A DNA stretch of 64,000 nt from Phoenix dactylifera (GCF_009389715.1 NW_024067823.1:62001-126000); one strand, 5' to 3'; shown: positions 43,617 to 57,174, numbered from the stretch's first letter. A program made the numbers and translations. Notes: generated by a model from the sequence alone, not told the origin.

Positions 43617-46383
43617 TATACTTTAAAAAATATTTCATGTACTATTTTGGGCCCCAGCTGAATGTTGCATCAACCCAAACCATCTGCATCCAAATGTTAA
43701 TTACTGGGAAAACAAATGTACAGACATTCAATAATCCACAAAGAAGCTTAGTCAAAAAAAAAAAAATCGAAAGTGGCAGAGCTTAAGATCAGGCTGAAAG
43801 ACATTGCTACAAAACAATCCCAGACATATTTCATACTCTATTCAGATACAGTACAATTTATGCCACTGGCAGACAATGAAGCCAGCTCAACACAATAATA
43901 TGATGGCCATACAGGGAGCGTAGGAGTTTGCCACATGCACTGATACCTGAATAATATTGATAAAGACATCTTCCAAAACTCTACATTTCATGAGCAAAAT
44001 AATTTTGATATGCAATACATCGCAACTTCAGAAAGAACATCTAAAAAGTAGTGACAAGATTTTCAGTGCAGGAAGTGCAAAGAAACACTATAATGAGAAG
44101 AACCATCTTAAGAATTCCATGGAGCTTGGTGGGAGACCAGCAGAAGCCAATGCTTCCAAACTTGTTGATCAAGACAGCAGACATGTTGAATATGTTGTTC
44201 ATGAAAGAGGCACATTTAGTATCTGCGAGGCTTCTGCATCCTGCAACCACGAGTCCAGTGAGAAACAGCAGCTTTCATGCAATTTCATAAATCGAAAAGA
44301 AGTTCATTGGCATCTCACAATTGCTTTTAAGTTGTTGTCTGTCGAACATCGAAGGGTTTTGTAATTGTGCGAAGGCGAATTCCAGTCTTACTACCTCTAG
44401 TGCAATATCCTTTAGCGAAAAGGGAAATATAATGATTGATCAGGCTCATACACCTGATTTACTATACAAAAATACAAAAACAAAAGAAATGATTAAGACA
44501 AAAAAGAGAAAAAAGCATATCTACTAGTCCGCCATGCTTAAATTACATATGTATAAATTTCACCTGCTGGGACATTTTATTTTCCAAGGAAAAATCAGTA
44601 ATTCAAGCGATTTGTTGCATGTACATTGCTTTACAACCAATCCAGCTTTTGATACCTGCTCCATTAAAAGATTATGCAGTGTGATGCATCAATTTTATGC
44701 AGCCCATAAAATTTGCAGCATCTTATGCACAGAATAAAATTTCTGAAATAATTTCAAGCCTTATAACCCTATAAACTACAATTAAAGATACTTGCATGAA
44801 GAAGAAAAATCCATCTCATTAATTCTGCGCGGTGGGCTGCAAGCAGAAAGCAACATGTTAAATTCTGCTGCCCATGCCTGTGAAATACTTGAAATCTCAA
44901 AGAGAGCCATGTGCTGGGTGATCATGTACACGCAGCATATGCACTAGTGGTAACAAGAAGTATAGATTCAGCTTTCTTGGTTAAGAACATTAGAGACTCA
45001 AAACTTGAGATCATGCTTGTTCATGATTAGGGTTATTAAAAATAATATCACAGATGGACTATATACCTGTGCTTGTTCTTCCAATCTCATTGCTTCTAGC
45101 AAAAACTTTGAGGTTGGATCGTACACTTTCAATAGCAAAAGAACCAAAGAAAAGGTATGAAAACAAAGATGATAATAGATAAATAGAACTCAGAAATCAA
45201 ATACATACGAACTTTCACCTGCAAAGACATCATCGGTTCCAACAAAGTTGACGAAAAAAGTTCTCCAGTATGACATGATCCAACTGCATGCCTGGATGGA
45301 AGTTGTTACTGAGGTCCTGTTCAAATGCTTGTCAATGGTGATCTTAGTGGGACGCTAATAGAAGCAAAAAATGCTAAATTCTTCTGCTTAAGCTTGTGAA
45401 ACAACGAGAACTGGAACAGCGGTATCTTGCTGTTATCAATCCTTTGTCTGCGTGACAACCAGAGAGACTTAGTCTTGGCTTTTCCTATTTAGTCTCCGAA
45501 CTCATAATTGTATATTAATGCATGTTTCCAACAAGTGGTTTTTAGAATTCATACCGTAGCTGGGTAATTTCTTGTGCTATATATGACTCTGCTGGAACCA
45601 CAGCTACGAATACAGTTGGACGGAAGCCTTCAGAAGCAAGGACTCAAAGCTGGTTTTTTGGGCCTGCTAGATCATACAGAAGCAAAAGGAAGGATATACG
45701 AACAAATAAGATGATAGATCAGAAAAATCAAAAGGTGGAAGGATGTTCTTCACCAAGCAACCTTTTACTTTTGAGAATAAATTATCACCAAATTTCCCCC
45801 CTCCCAAGCAACTAGTAAAGCTATTTTTTCCCCTTAGATTTCACTAATTGCGGGTCTGATAACAAATTACCTCTCAAACTTCTTTCTGCATGTCATTATA
45901 CTGTTGCTTGATGTTGTTGAAGACGAGACATACTGGTGTTGAAGGAGAATGTGCCAATTCTGTACCGAGATATCAATCTGCTCGTGAAAGAAAAGAAGAA
46001 AATTAAGACCACATAGATATCAGACCACATCATGAAATAATGTCTTATTGGGTTCGGTAAAATTAAGAAATTCGTCCTAATGATGGTACGATACACACTT
46101 CTATTTGAGCAATTTTAAGACACCAACTGCTATCAGATTTCCTCTCTGGAAGATAAGGTCATGAGAATATATACCTGAAGGCATGAGAATGATGCAGAGT
46201 ATCAAATAGTTGCCAAGCAGTATAACATCTCTTGCTTGCTAAAGCAGCTAAAATATGAAGAATAAATTAATGGGCCTATTTACCAATTATATTCCGTTCC
46301 TAACGACAGAAAGAGGAAAGAAAGGAGAAACAAAGGTGGAAACCATTTCTGACCTTTTTCTTGTACAATTGATTGGTGTTGTG
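43617..46383. other. Intergenic region downstream of the CNL gene, no gene recognised
   Basis: Unique-looking, moderately AT-rich sequence. A plus-strand frame at 43957-44364 (135 codons) has ordinary amino-acid composition, but I recognise no family. Part may be 3' UTR or 3' introns of the CNL gene (minus strand). An HS1-like first exon was looked for and not found. Confidence 0.45.
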
Positions 46384-49300
46384 TTATCGGATCAGAGGCC
46401 AATCAGGCAGCTCTCGGTGACAAATTTTGTTTTTGAGAGTCAACTTGTGGAGGGAAGGCAAGCGCGGTTGTTCTTCACCAGCACCCGTTAACCACTCTGG
46501 AAGAGACTCTACTTCTCGATCATCGAGCTGTATGTGCTCCACGGCATCCACACCCTCCACAACCTTCAATCCCTCACAAGCATAAACACCTAAGTGTTTG
46601 AGTACAGGAAAGTTGGACACACTCACCAACCTTGAGCTGTGGACCAAGATCAATTCTGTAAGAGAGGGAAGGTTTTGTATTTCTCTCAAGCTGTGGGCAC
46701 TTCTAATTCGTAACTCCTTCAGTGCGGTGGCATAGCAGAGGAGGCTCTCCGGAAGAGACCTCAACTTTGGACACATATCAATGATCAATTTGTTAAGAGA
46801 AGGTAGCAACGATGTCGTCTGGTTGTCCTCATCCTCCCACCGCCACCACCATTTTTCCCAATTAGTCATGTTTCTAAATCCAAGTGTCTCTAGTTTGGGG
46901 AAGCAGGGAGAGAAGCAAGAGTCCGCCAGCAACAAGAATTCAGGCCCGATGCTCGTGACTTCAGAAGCACCTGAAATCCAGAGGCAATCTAGTTGTGGCA
47001 GCATACCCAAGCGTGGAAGTTGCCGGCATAGAGCACAATTCGTCAGATCTAGCCTTCGCAGGTTGCGGAACGATGACGAGGAGGGTGTCATCATCCAGTT
47101 GGGAAACTCAAGGCCAAAGTAGCCATCGATTAGAAGCACTTCAATGCATGGCGGTGGGCGGAGCTCCTCGAATACCTCCCTAATTCTGTTGATATCTTCC
47201 TCCTCATAATCATTGGCATGAGGCAGCTGCACATCAGAAGAGCTGCTCGGTAGCGTGCAATACAAATATAGGTAGACAAGATGGGGCTTGGCTTGAAGTG
47301 CAGCGGCTTTTGCTTTAGCCCTGTCTGATACCCTCTCCAATTTGACCATGCTAATATACCTGAGCTGGGAGAGGGATTTCAACTCTTCCAAGGTGCAACC
47401 ATTTGCTACAAATCCCCGAAGTGAACGTAGTTGTTTTAGTCTCCCTATTCCCACAGGCAGACCATCAAGTGGTGCACCCCAGACGTCTAGAATCCTTAGA
47501 TTGATTAACCCCATGACACCATTAGGAAGGTTGCGCAAATATTTGCAATCCTCGAGCATCAGGAATAGAAGGTTTCTAAGATTCTCTATACTCTCCGGTA
47601 TCTCTCTTATTTTTGTATGAGAGAGATCAAGACGTCTAAGGTGCACAAGATCTCCCAAGGAAGTTGGGAGATTGGCAATGGTTGTTTCACTTAAATTCAG
47701 CCCCCTTAAACTCCTCAGCTTTCTAAAGAGATCTTCTGGAAGATTGTGAATAAGTGGGGTATGGAAGAATGATAGAGTCCTCAAGGATGTCTGTTTCATT
47801 ATCAAGTCGGGTATGGTTTCTAAGTTTCCATCTACAATTGATAAATGGCGTAGTTTTATCGATGAAGAGGAGGACTTGATCTTGTTTTCAAATGCTCGTG
47901 CATCGCCGACAAAGCACTCATCCCCTGCTACATGCTGAGCTAGAGATCGCAGGAGGTCATGCATCTACAACCTTGCTCATCATAATATCGAGGATCTGGC
48001 TGTAGAAGGTTCCTTTGCACCAACTCCTTCCAATATCCTTTTACCACATCTTCCAAGGGCGTATCGTCTTCGGATGTTACAAAGCCATCTGCAATACAAC
48101 TAAAGCCAAAAGTTCTCTCCAAAATTAGGTAGTCCTCAGGAAATAATGAAAGGAAGGTGAAGCATTGCTTCAGAGGAGGCGGTAAATCTTGATAGCTCAA
48201 GTACAATGGGCCCATCTCCTCTTTTGGAAGTTTTGTAAAGACCATGCTGGGCTAGAGAGGACTTTTTCCCATTCTGAATGCCTTTTCTCCTTTGTTCGAA
48301 GAACCCCACCAACAGTCCGAAGAGCAAGCGGAAGGCCATCACATTTCTCTACAATTCTCATTCCGACACCACTTAACACATGCATGTCTCCTTCCTCACA
48401 TTCCTTAAATACCATCCTGCATATTAATGACCAACCATCCTTTTGAGACAACTGCTCCACCTTATGGATGTATACTGCTCTCATCTGTCTCGCAATGGCT
48501 TCATGTCTACTTGTTATCAAAATTCTACTATTTGCCAAACCACTTTGCAAGGGCTTTCTCAGTAGCTCATCCCATACTTGAGCATCCCAAACATCATCAA
48601 GGATTAAGAAGAACTTCTTGTTTGTGATGACTTGGCTAAGCATGGGTTCAAGTACCTCCTTCTCCTTAGCTTCTCCAGGATCACCTCCAGCTTGCTTTAT
48701 GATAGATCTCAGTAAATTGGACTCGGAGAAATCTTGGGACACGCACAACCAAATTTGTGGCATTTGGTTGAAGTTGTTCCGAAGCTTCTCATCATTATAA
48801 ATCTTCTGAGCAAGAGTAGTTTTGCCTATTCCCCCCATACCAACAATGGCAAAGACTTGGATTTTTTCGTCATCTTTCTTTATCAGCAAATCCGCCAACC
48901 TTCTTGTATCATCCTTAATTTTCTCTCCCACGAGATTAGGTTCAACAATAGGAGATGTCTTGCGGCTTATTCTACTCTTGTAGCGGTCATCACGAGGAGC
49001 AGGTATAAGATGGAGATTATCTTTGCGCTTGGCAAGTTGTTCAAGCTCACGGTTGAGATCTTTAATTCTTTTGCCAATCTCATGACGGAATCTGACTTTA
49101 TGCAAGCAAGCAATAGGAGGATAGCAACAACGTACCGACTCAGCACGACGAGATATGGATGAGTTTGGGCTGAGAAGCTTCTCGCCCTCAATCCGGCATT
49201 CGTCGATAATGTCGTCTGCATCGTACATGAGATCTCGTAGCTCATTCAACCAACGATTGATGGGCTGGTTGTCCTCGAGGCATCTATTCTCTGCATCAGC

Positions 49301-49444
49301 GAGAACGTCTTGTATCATCTCCAGCCATTTGTGGAGCTTCTTGATTTCGTTGGGCACACCCAGGATCTTGACCACCTCTTCCTTTGCAGAGGTTAACAGC
49401 ATCTTACAAAAACTAGAGACGAAGGCATCCAAGTTCAGCGCCAT
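46384..49444 (-). CDS. CNL disease-resistance protein (RGA-like), reading frame shifted twice
   Basis: Intracellular immune receptor of the coiled-coil NB-ARC-LRR class. The start is taken as MALNLDAFVSSFCKMLL (49444), the start also used by the duplicate at 26612; an in-frame ATG lies 11 codons upstream. Rx_N covers about residues 1-120. NB-ARC shows P-loop VGMGGIGKTTLAQ (about 200), RNBS-A PQIWLCVSQDF, kinase-2 KKFFLILDDVWDA (about 277), RNBS-B SRILITSR and GLPLAL (about 366). One frame change lies at 48200-48245, after which RNBS-D-like LKQCFTFLSLFPEDYLI follows. A second lies near 47960, just before MHDLLRSLAQHV. The LRR part (47964-46384, about 526 residues) has at least ten repeats, including LRGLNLSETTIANLPTSLG. 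Total about 1,020 residues, normal for the family. Each change is compatible with one missing base, so it is either a young pseudogene or a good gene with two assembly errors. Confidence 0.9.
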
Positions 49445-51046
49445 TTTTTCGCTTGAACTTCTACAAAGAGGAGACACTCAGTTGGAGGAAGAGAAGAAAA
49501 ACAAGCTGGCCAGGCAGGTGATAATGCTGAGAAGATTCATGGGGGTAGCGCTTTCAAGTGAATAAGTAATATTTTTCCTCTGTCATTGTCATGTAGGAAG
49601 CCAGCCTGGGTCCACACCTTCTGGGACCATTTAATGGCGTCGTTAACCTTCTTTTAATATTTTCTATTCGTTGGAACAGGGACTTAGCAAGCATTTCTTT
49701 TTATTATTATTATTATTATATTCTGAAACCATTGTTTATTTTTATTTATAAAGAAAGTGTCATTTATCTTCTCTCTATGTATTTGATTTGCTGGAATAGA
49801 GCTTTCAATGGAACAAGTATTTCTCATTCTATTTTTCAAAACAATATTGTTTTATTCTTCCATTCTCATCTTGCATCGAGGAAGCGAGCTGGGTCCACCA
49901 TTTACTCGGACCATTTAATGGTGGTGTTACGCTTCTTTTTATTTTTTTTGGAACAGTTCTATCAACTGAGCAAGCATTTTTTATTTTATTTTGAAACATA
50001 TTTGTTTTTATTTTTTTTATTTATAAGGAAAGTGTCGTTTACCTTGTTTCTATAGTTTTATAAAAAATCTATTTGAGATATAGAAAAATCCAATTCCTAT
50101 CAATTGGAAATTAAGATAATCTGACATGAAAAAATAAATCTAAAATCATATTTTCATGTTTAGTATGAAAAATGGATGAAACAAATATGAAAAAATAAAT
50201 GGTAGGTTTTATATCTATTTTTCTAAAAGAGAGAGAGTAAAACAAATTTATTTATTTATCGTAAGGGATATATTTCCTAATATATGTCTAATTAATTTAA
50301 AAATATTTATTTACTCGTGTAAATATATTTTAATATTTGAAATAATCAATATTGATAGTGTTTATCTTATTGGGCCGTAAATGGCCAATAAATGAGAAAA
50401 TGGTATTACCTAAATTTTAAGAGTATTATGGAAAATTTGGCAATATTGCCATATAAGATTCCCACTAACCAAGCATAGTAATTTTTTCTATTTTTTCAAA
50501 TAATTTTTTCATCAACTAAATATGATAAATTTTATTTTTTTTATAATTAGTTTTTAGAATAAATAATTTCTAAGAATTGCCAAATTATCTAATTCACTTG
50601 AAACGGGGCTCGTGATAAAAGAAAAATGGTACAGATCTTTTTGAAACAACATAGCAAGACCCCTAATATTTTGGGTTGTGGATTCGAAAGTGATGATATA
50701 GCAATTAACAAGGAGCCGTTTACATCTTATATAAGTTAAGAGTTTACATTATATACGTAAAGATTTTGGAGTTATTAAATCTTTATGTGGCATTAACCTT
50801 TTCAAGGTTATAAAATGGGAAAAAAACCATGCATTTGGAAAGTAAATGCTCTGAAGGTTTTCATTTATAGATTTTTTTGAAATAATTTTGTGAAAGGGCA
50901 TCCAATTCTGCATATTATAAATAGTAAGCTATACTCAAATCCAATTTGAGCCATTATTTATGGTGGAAGGTCATTACTGAAAAGTTTGAAAAGTTTGCAG
51001 TCAGCATGAAGGGTGCTAAATCACCTCGTGTCCCCATCCATAAGTG
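49445..51046. other. Upstream region of the CNL gene
   Basis: AT-rich, no gene. It contains a diverged tandem duplication (about 49575-49857 and 49858-50060). Likely holds the CNL promoter, but no clear TATA box position can be assigned. Confidence 0.5.
49575..50060. repeat. Diverged tandem duplication of about 284 bp upstream of the CNL gene
   Basis: AGGAAGC...GCTGGGTCCAC, GGACCATTTAATGG and AAGGAAAGTGTC-type blocks occur in the same order from 49595 and again from 49879, an offset of about 284 bp. Confidence 0.8.
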
Positions 51047-51054
51047 CGCTCACT

Positions 51055-52052
51055 CAGTGCCGGCCCGAGCGTTAGGCGACCGAGGCGGTCGCCTAAGGCC
51101 TCAGGCCAATGGAGGGCCTCTGGGAGGCGTGACCAAAAGGAAGCAAAGGCCCCATGTGAAAACAGGAACAGGAGCTTCCCCCTTGATGGAAGGCTACGAG
51201 TCTTCCCCCTTGATGGAAGGGAGGTGGAGAGTTTCCTGGCCTGCAGAGAGGCAATTTGGGAAGTTGGGGACAGTAGTTTTGTTTTGGGTGGAGAGAGAGA
51301 GAGGAGGAGGAGGGATTTGGTTGGCTTGATACACGCCTGAAGCCACTCTTATCTTTCATCCCTTCTCTTTTTTGGTTTTAGTCTTGGTTTTCCTTCCCCC
51401 ACATTACTCCTGATCCGGCTGGGCCATCGGGAAGAAAGATAGAGGGATTGGAGATGGACTTCTTGAGTTCTTGGAGGGTGGAGATTCTTTTAATTTTCTC
51501 CTCTGGGTTTCTTCTCCCCTCTTGGGTGGTAGAGAGAGAAAAGGAGGGAGGGGGTTGAATGGCTGCGGTGCTGTGATGTTGCAGTTGCTGCTTGGGTACT
51601 CACTTGAAGGGGAGATGGTGGGACGGGACTTTTATTAATTAGATGGAGTGAATTTCCCATAATGCCCCTACTTTCTCTTATAGAGAGGCTTCTTTCTGGA
51701 CAAATTCTTTTTTTTACCTTGACCATGAAGTGCCACGGGATGACCTTTTCTTATCCTGCTCTTGCTTGACATGGTAAACAGTATTGCCCAGCATTATCTC
51801 AATTATTTAATCAATTTTATGGCCCGGCAATTACATTTCTGTGTTTTCATTCAAAAATTATATTAAACTGAAAAAACTTTTTGTCTACTTTTGTTAGATT
51901 CATGTATCTTTGTTGAAATAGTGTACTTGATAGCTATCTATTTTCATATTATTTTTAAATATTTTATATTTATTAAAAAAATTTATTATTAAAAAAAAAG
52001 GCCTCATTCATTGGATTCGCCTTAGGCCCCCAAATGTATCGGGCCGCCCCTG
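51055..52052. mobile_element. Non-autonomous hAT element (998 bp)
   Basis: Left end CAGTGCCGGCCCGA and right end TCGGGCCGCCCCTG are inverted repeats with two mismatches in 14. An exact 8-bp target copy CGCTCACT lies at 51047-51054 and 52053-52060. Both are hAT hallmarks. A perfect 10-bp hairpin (TTAGGCGACC / GGTCGCCTAA) lies at about 51072-51096. No transposase is present; small frames inside are not genes. Confidence 0.9.
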
Positions 52053-52060
52053 CGCTCACT

Positions 52061-52434
52061 GCATTCCATAAAAAAATAAAAAAGTTATTTAACAAAAAAA
52101 TAAAAAGTTAAAATTTTTTTAAAGTCACCGCCACGTTAAGGATGGCTTGAACAAATTTTTCTGGCACCCACCTCGCTCTCAAGTAAAAAAGAAAATAAAT
52201 TTATCGTGGTGATCACAGGGAGCAGAAATCATGCACGACGGGCGCTATAGAATATTTTATGCAACATAACTCTGATTTTGTCATATTTTTTGGTATTTAT
52301 TTAAGAAAATTTAAAAGTCCATCAATTTTATAATTTTAAAAAAATAAATACGAAATGATTAATTATTTTACGTTTATCATCTGGCCAAAAGTATATACTG
52401 ATAAAAAATATATTTTAAAGTGTGTGTTGGATTA
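52061..52434. other. AT-rich spacer, nothing recognised
   Basis: No gene or clear repeat beyond A/T runs. Confidence 0.4.
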
Positions 52435-54352
52435 CTAGGTAACTAATTCGCTAAATATGTATCGTCCGATTATATACTATGTACCGGCGCATACAATATT
52501 GTAGAAATTGTATAAACATTTATTTAAATATATATATTGATTTATTAAATAACTAATTTATTTAGTATGTATTATTTAACTATGTAATATATACTATAAT
52601 TTTTGAATTTTTTAAAATGCATACTAAAAAATATTATAAAATAAAAAATTTGTCTTATACTTTTTTATGGTCGCCCTATATGATTTTTGTCCGATCACAT
52701 GCTGCTATTGTTCCAATAAATGCTGCTATTTTTTTTCAAAAAAGAAAAAAAAGTAAATCCAATGATAGTTTTCTAAGCTTAAGATCACATCGCTTAAATG
52801 AAGGAACACCAGCATATGTAACCAGTTTCAGAAGAACACGGCCACCACAGAAAAGGAAAAACCCGTGATCGATAAACTCCACTGACGGCCTTGAAAAAGT
52901 GGCAACAATGGGCTGCGTTAGATGGACGGAAGCGTGCCTGGGGGAAGAGATTTTCAACCGGGCAGACAAAAGGTATATTTTGGGAGTGATGAGTAAGTAT
53001 ATTAACGACGAGGGACTGCAAAAAAAATTCGACAATTGGATGGCCTTAAGATGAGGGAGTGATGGCCGGCTGGAGCTGTCAGTGGCTGATAGCCCTAAAC
53101 ATTAAAGTTGGCTCGGTGCGGTGTTTCTTTCTATGCAAGCTAATGGCGGACTGGCTCTGGCAACAATGTCTTAATGTTTAAATAAATTAAACCTCAAGCC
53201 ACATGAGAGTGTCTGAATATTGGAATATATTAAACCTCAAGTCACATGGTAAGAAAAGTTGCTAAAGTAATCGAACTTCCTATATTAATTTTCATGCAGA
53301 GAGTCCAATCAAAAAAAAAAAAATCTTAATGACTAATTCGCTAAATATATATCATCTAACCGTATACCATATATGGTTGAACATAATAATTTAAAAATTA
53401 TATATAAATTTATTTAAATATATGTATTGACTTGATGAATAACTAATTTGTTTGGTATGTATTACTTAGCTACATAATATATACTGTATTTTTAATTTTT
53501 AATAAAAAATTTATAATCTTTGGATTTTTTTAAGCTGCACACTAAATAAAAATATGACAAAATAAAAAAATTATCCTATATTCTTTTTTTGTGGTGCCCA
53601 CCCTACATGATTTTGTTCGAACACATGCTCCTACGCGGGCTGGCATTCAAACACTACATCTTTGTTCCAAAAAAATGCTGCTATTTTTTTTTTTTAAAAA
53701 AAAGTGAATCAAAGGATAGTTTTCCTAGCTTAAAACCACAGCACCAACGTATATAACCAGTCTCGGGAGAACACAGCAACCACACAAAAGTGAAAACCCA
53801 ATGACCGATGAACTCCACCGATGGGAACAATTGGAAGCGTTAGATGGAAGGAATGAGTGTTTCGTGGGGAGAGATTTTCCACTGGGCGGACAAAAGGTAT
53901 ATTTTGGGAGTGAGGAGGAATATATTTAAGATGATGGAGAGAAAAATATTTTGACAACTGGAGAAGGGCGATGGCTGGGTCCATAGAGCTGTCAATGGCT
54001 GATAGTCTTAAAAATTTAAGCCTGCTCGGTGCTGCGGTGTTTCTTTCTATACCGGCTAATGACTGTCTGGTTCTGGCAGCAATGTCTTAATGTGGAATAA
54101 AGTAAACCTCAAGTCACATGAAAGTGTCTGAATGTCGGAATAAATTAATCCTCGGGTCGAAATTGTCTGCATGTCGGAATAAATTAATCCTCGGGTCGAA
54201 ATTGTCTGAATATCGGAATAAATTAATCCTCAAGTCACATGGTAATAAGAGTGGCTAAAGCACTTAAGCTTTTTATATTAATTTTTATGTAGATAGCCTA
54301 ATTTATTTAAATATAAATATTAACTTGCTAAATAACTAATTTATTTGGTAAA

Positions 54353-55221
54353 AAGGTTTTATTTGGAGAAGTTGCTTGTAATAGGGCTTGTGGAAATAAA
54401 GCTTTTATAAAAAAATTATTTGCCGTTGGGTAACTACATTTCTAAAGTAATATATAACTTTAACATATGTTTAGTAAACAAACTAAGAAAATATTTTTGA
54501 TATGACAAAATGACCATAAAGAACATTAAAAAATATTATACAACAAAATATAATAATATATAAGATATATTAATATATAAATATATGATATAATATAATA
54601 TTAATGTAATATAATATAATATTATTATAATATAGTAATATACTATTGTATACTATAGTATAATAATTTAATATAAGATTAAATTATTTAATATAATATA
54701 TCAATATATTATGATATAATAATATAAAATTATATTTATAGTATAACATAATAATAAAGGTATAAAATGTTATAATTATTAGCATAAATTAATTTTTCAT
54801 CCTCTCAATAACCGTGGTATAATATAATATAATATTAAATTATTTAACATAACATATTAATATATTATGATATAATATAATATTATATTATATTTATAGT
54901 ATAATATAATAATAAAGGTATAAAATATTATAATTATTAGCATAAATTAATTTTTCACCATCACGATGACTATTTATCTCTCTATGTAATTATTATATTT
55001 TATTATGAATATGTTGGTCCAAAAAAAAATATTATAATTCAAAATAGCTTTTCGATAATTTCTAAAAGTGTTTTTTCGAAGATCTCAAAAGCTGAGCTTT
55101 CTGGAAAAGCTAAAACAACTTTTCAAAAATTTTACCAAATATCCTTATTTTATCTAAAAATGCTTTTAGAAGGTCAGAAAGTGCTTTTTGACATTTTAAA
55201 AGTGTTTCCAAATGGAGCCTT
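54353..55221. mobile_element. Possible MITE-like insertion in the third unit (869 bp)
   Basis: The block is absent from units 1 and 2. Its ends AAGGTTTTATTTGGAGA and TTCCAAATGGAGCCTT form an imperfect inverted repeat. I cannot define a target duplication, so the superfamily is open. Its middle is an AT microsatellite. Confidence 0.5.
54540..54960. repeat. TAATA-rich low-complexity block with an internal duplication
   Basis: AATATAATAT runs, with a segment of about 150 bp (AATAATAAAGGTATAAAAT to AGCATAAATTAATTTTTCA) present twice at about 54690-54810 and 54838-54955. Confidence 0.8.
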
Positions 55222-55355
55222 AGCTATGTAATATGTACTGCAATTTTTTTAAAAAAATTATGGAGCTTACAATTTCGTTAGTAGAAAAATTTGTAACTTC
55301 TAAATTTTTTTAAAGATGTACACTAGAAAAGAATGTTGCAAAATAAAAAATCCAT

Positions 55356-55357
<2 letters not shown>

Positions 55358-55402
<45 letters not shown>
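55358..55402. repeat. (AT)n microsatellite
   Basis: About 22 AT dinucleotides in a row. Confidence 0.95.
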
Positions 55403-55405
<3 letters not shown>

Positions 55406-56050
55406 TGATACCTGCCCTATATGTTTTTTGTTCGATCACATGCTCCTAGGCAGGCCAGCTGGCATTAAAACACTATATCTATTGTTCTAGTAAATGTTGC
55501 TATTTTTTTTTAAAAAAAAGTGAATCAAAGAAAAGTTTTCTAAGCTTAAAACCACATCGCTTAAATGGAGGAACACCAACGCATGTAACCAGTCTCAGGA
55601 GAACACGGCACCACCCAAAAGTGGCAGCCCATGGTCGATAAACTCCACTGACGGCCTTGGAAAACTGGAACAATTGGAAGCGTTAGATGGACGAAAGAGT
55701 GCTTGGGGGAAGAGATTTTGAACTGGCCGGACAAAAGTTATATTTTGGGAGTGATGAATAAGTATATTTAAGACGAGGGAGTGACAAAAAATTCGACAAT
55801 TGGAATATTGGGTACAGGTGATGGCTGGGATAGAGCTGTCAGCAGCCGACGGTCTTAAAAATTTAAGTTGGCTCGGTGCGGTGTTCCTTAATTTCAATGC
55901 AAGCTAATGGCAGTCTGGCTCCGGCAACAATGTCTTAACGTTGGAATAAATTAAACCTCAATTCACACGAAAGTGTCTGAATATTGGAATAGATTAAACC
56001 TCAAGTCACATGGTAAGAACAGTTGCAAAAGTAATTGAACTTTTATAAGC

Positions 56051-57174
56051 ATCGATATAGACTTTAAAAAATATCTAAAAAAATAAATATTTTTGTAATG
56101 ATGTCTCTAATTAAAATAATTGTACGAAATTTATAATTTTTTATTTTTATTTGTGAATTTGATCTTTGTATGCATAAAGGCATAAAAATCTGGAATAAAA
56201 ATTAATCAACATGTTTTCCAAAAAACAAAAGGATTCAAAACGGCATCATATTTTAAGTACTTGGTATATATTTATAAGCTTTATACAACCATCTATTGGA
56301 TGCTATGTACCTATTAAAGGGGTTGTATGTATGCTTCATGATACAAGCACTAAGGATTATTGTATAAGGTTAAAAAGAATCCTGCTGTTAAGCATTAACC
56401 ATGTAGATGTACCAAAAAGAATTCAAAATACAACCATGTAATATTATTCTTCATATAGTCATGTGTAAAATTGGTCTTGTATGAGCATGTGAAAATGTTA
56501 TATCACTATGAATTTTGAAAGGATAATAATTATGTGAAGCAATTTGTATAACTGTTATGTATCACATGCAATTAGTAATCTTACAATACAATAAAATGAC
56601 ACCTGTTTTTTTTGAAGGGGACACAACACCGTCCTATTTATTAAAGGGAAAGAATGTGCAAGAAAATATGAATACCAAGAGACAAAATCAAGAAAAAGAA
56701 AAAGACTGAGCTCTCATTGACAAACTATATTTCGGATAATATTCCACAACTTAGCAATGTTGGCCAACTGTTTTTGAGGGCAAAACATGGACTATTAATT
56801 GTATGGTTTGAGTCCTATAGATCTTGAACACTTCGGTTTCCAGTAGTTCTAGCTGTTAAAAATATGAAAGTTTTTCTCTCTAACAAGCCCATAAGATAGC
56901 CGCCGATCCAACTAGAAAACTATAAAAAGACATATGTAATAAATAATATACAAGTATTCAGAAGTTTATTGTAAAGATAAAAGCCTTGAACATGCTTTAA
57001 AGTGTATCTGCAACAACACGTAATGGTTGCACAAAGGTTTCACCGACTTGGGACAAATTCTTTACACACATGGCATTGTCATTGACTCATTGGTATTATG
57101 GTACCATATAGATAGTGGTTTTCCTGATGTATTTTCAAATGTCAACTGTCCAAATAAAAGCCTTGAACTGCATG
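56051..57174. other. Spacer; possible LINE tail on the minus strand
   Basis: No gene recognised. At 56608-56660 the minus strand reads CCTTTAATAAATAGGACGG, then TGTTGTGTCCCCTTC followed by A-run, which resembles the 3' end of a plant LINE; the call is weak. A 112-codon plus frame at 57027 crosses into the LTR at 57175 and is not a gene. The five bases before the LTR are CTGCA. Confidence 0.35.

Larger units (their letters stand above)
52435..56050. repeat. Three diverged tandem copies of a unit of about 0.9 kb
   Basis: Units at about 52435-53308, 53327-54303 and 54304-56050 share blocks in order: GACTAATTCGCTAAATAT, TTTGTTCGATCACATGCT, GCTGCTATTTTTTTT, GAGAACACGGC, GACAAAAGGTATATTTTGGG, GGCTCGGTGCGGTGTT, and CCTCAAGTCACATGGTAA. 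The third is lengthened by an insertion at 54353-55221. Short minus-strand frames recur in each (SQNIPFVRPVENL-like) but are short and broken. The origin is unknown. Confidence 0.85.

Noticed and set aside
43957-44364. 135-codon plus-strand frame (AEANASKLVDQDSRHVEYV...)
   Set aside because: Plausible composition, but no family recognised, no splice context and a minus-strand frame overlaps; left as intergenic.
28893-46000. First exon of the HS1-like gene
   Set aside because: I looked for the (V)KH(V/I)VLA...IKGYANL block on the minus strand on both sides of the LTR nest and did not see it.
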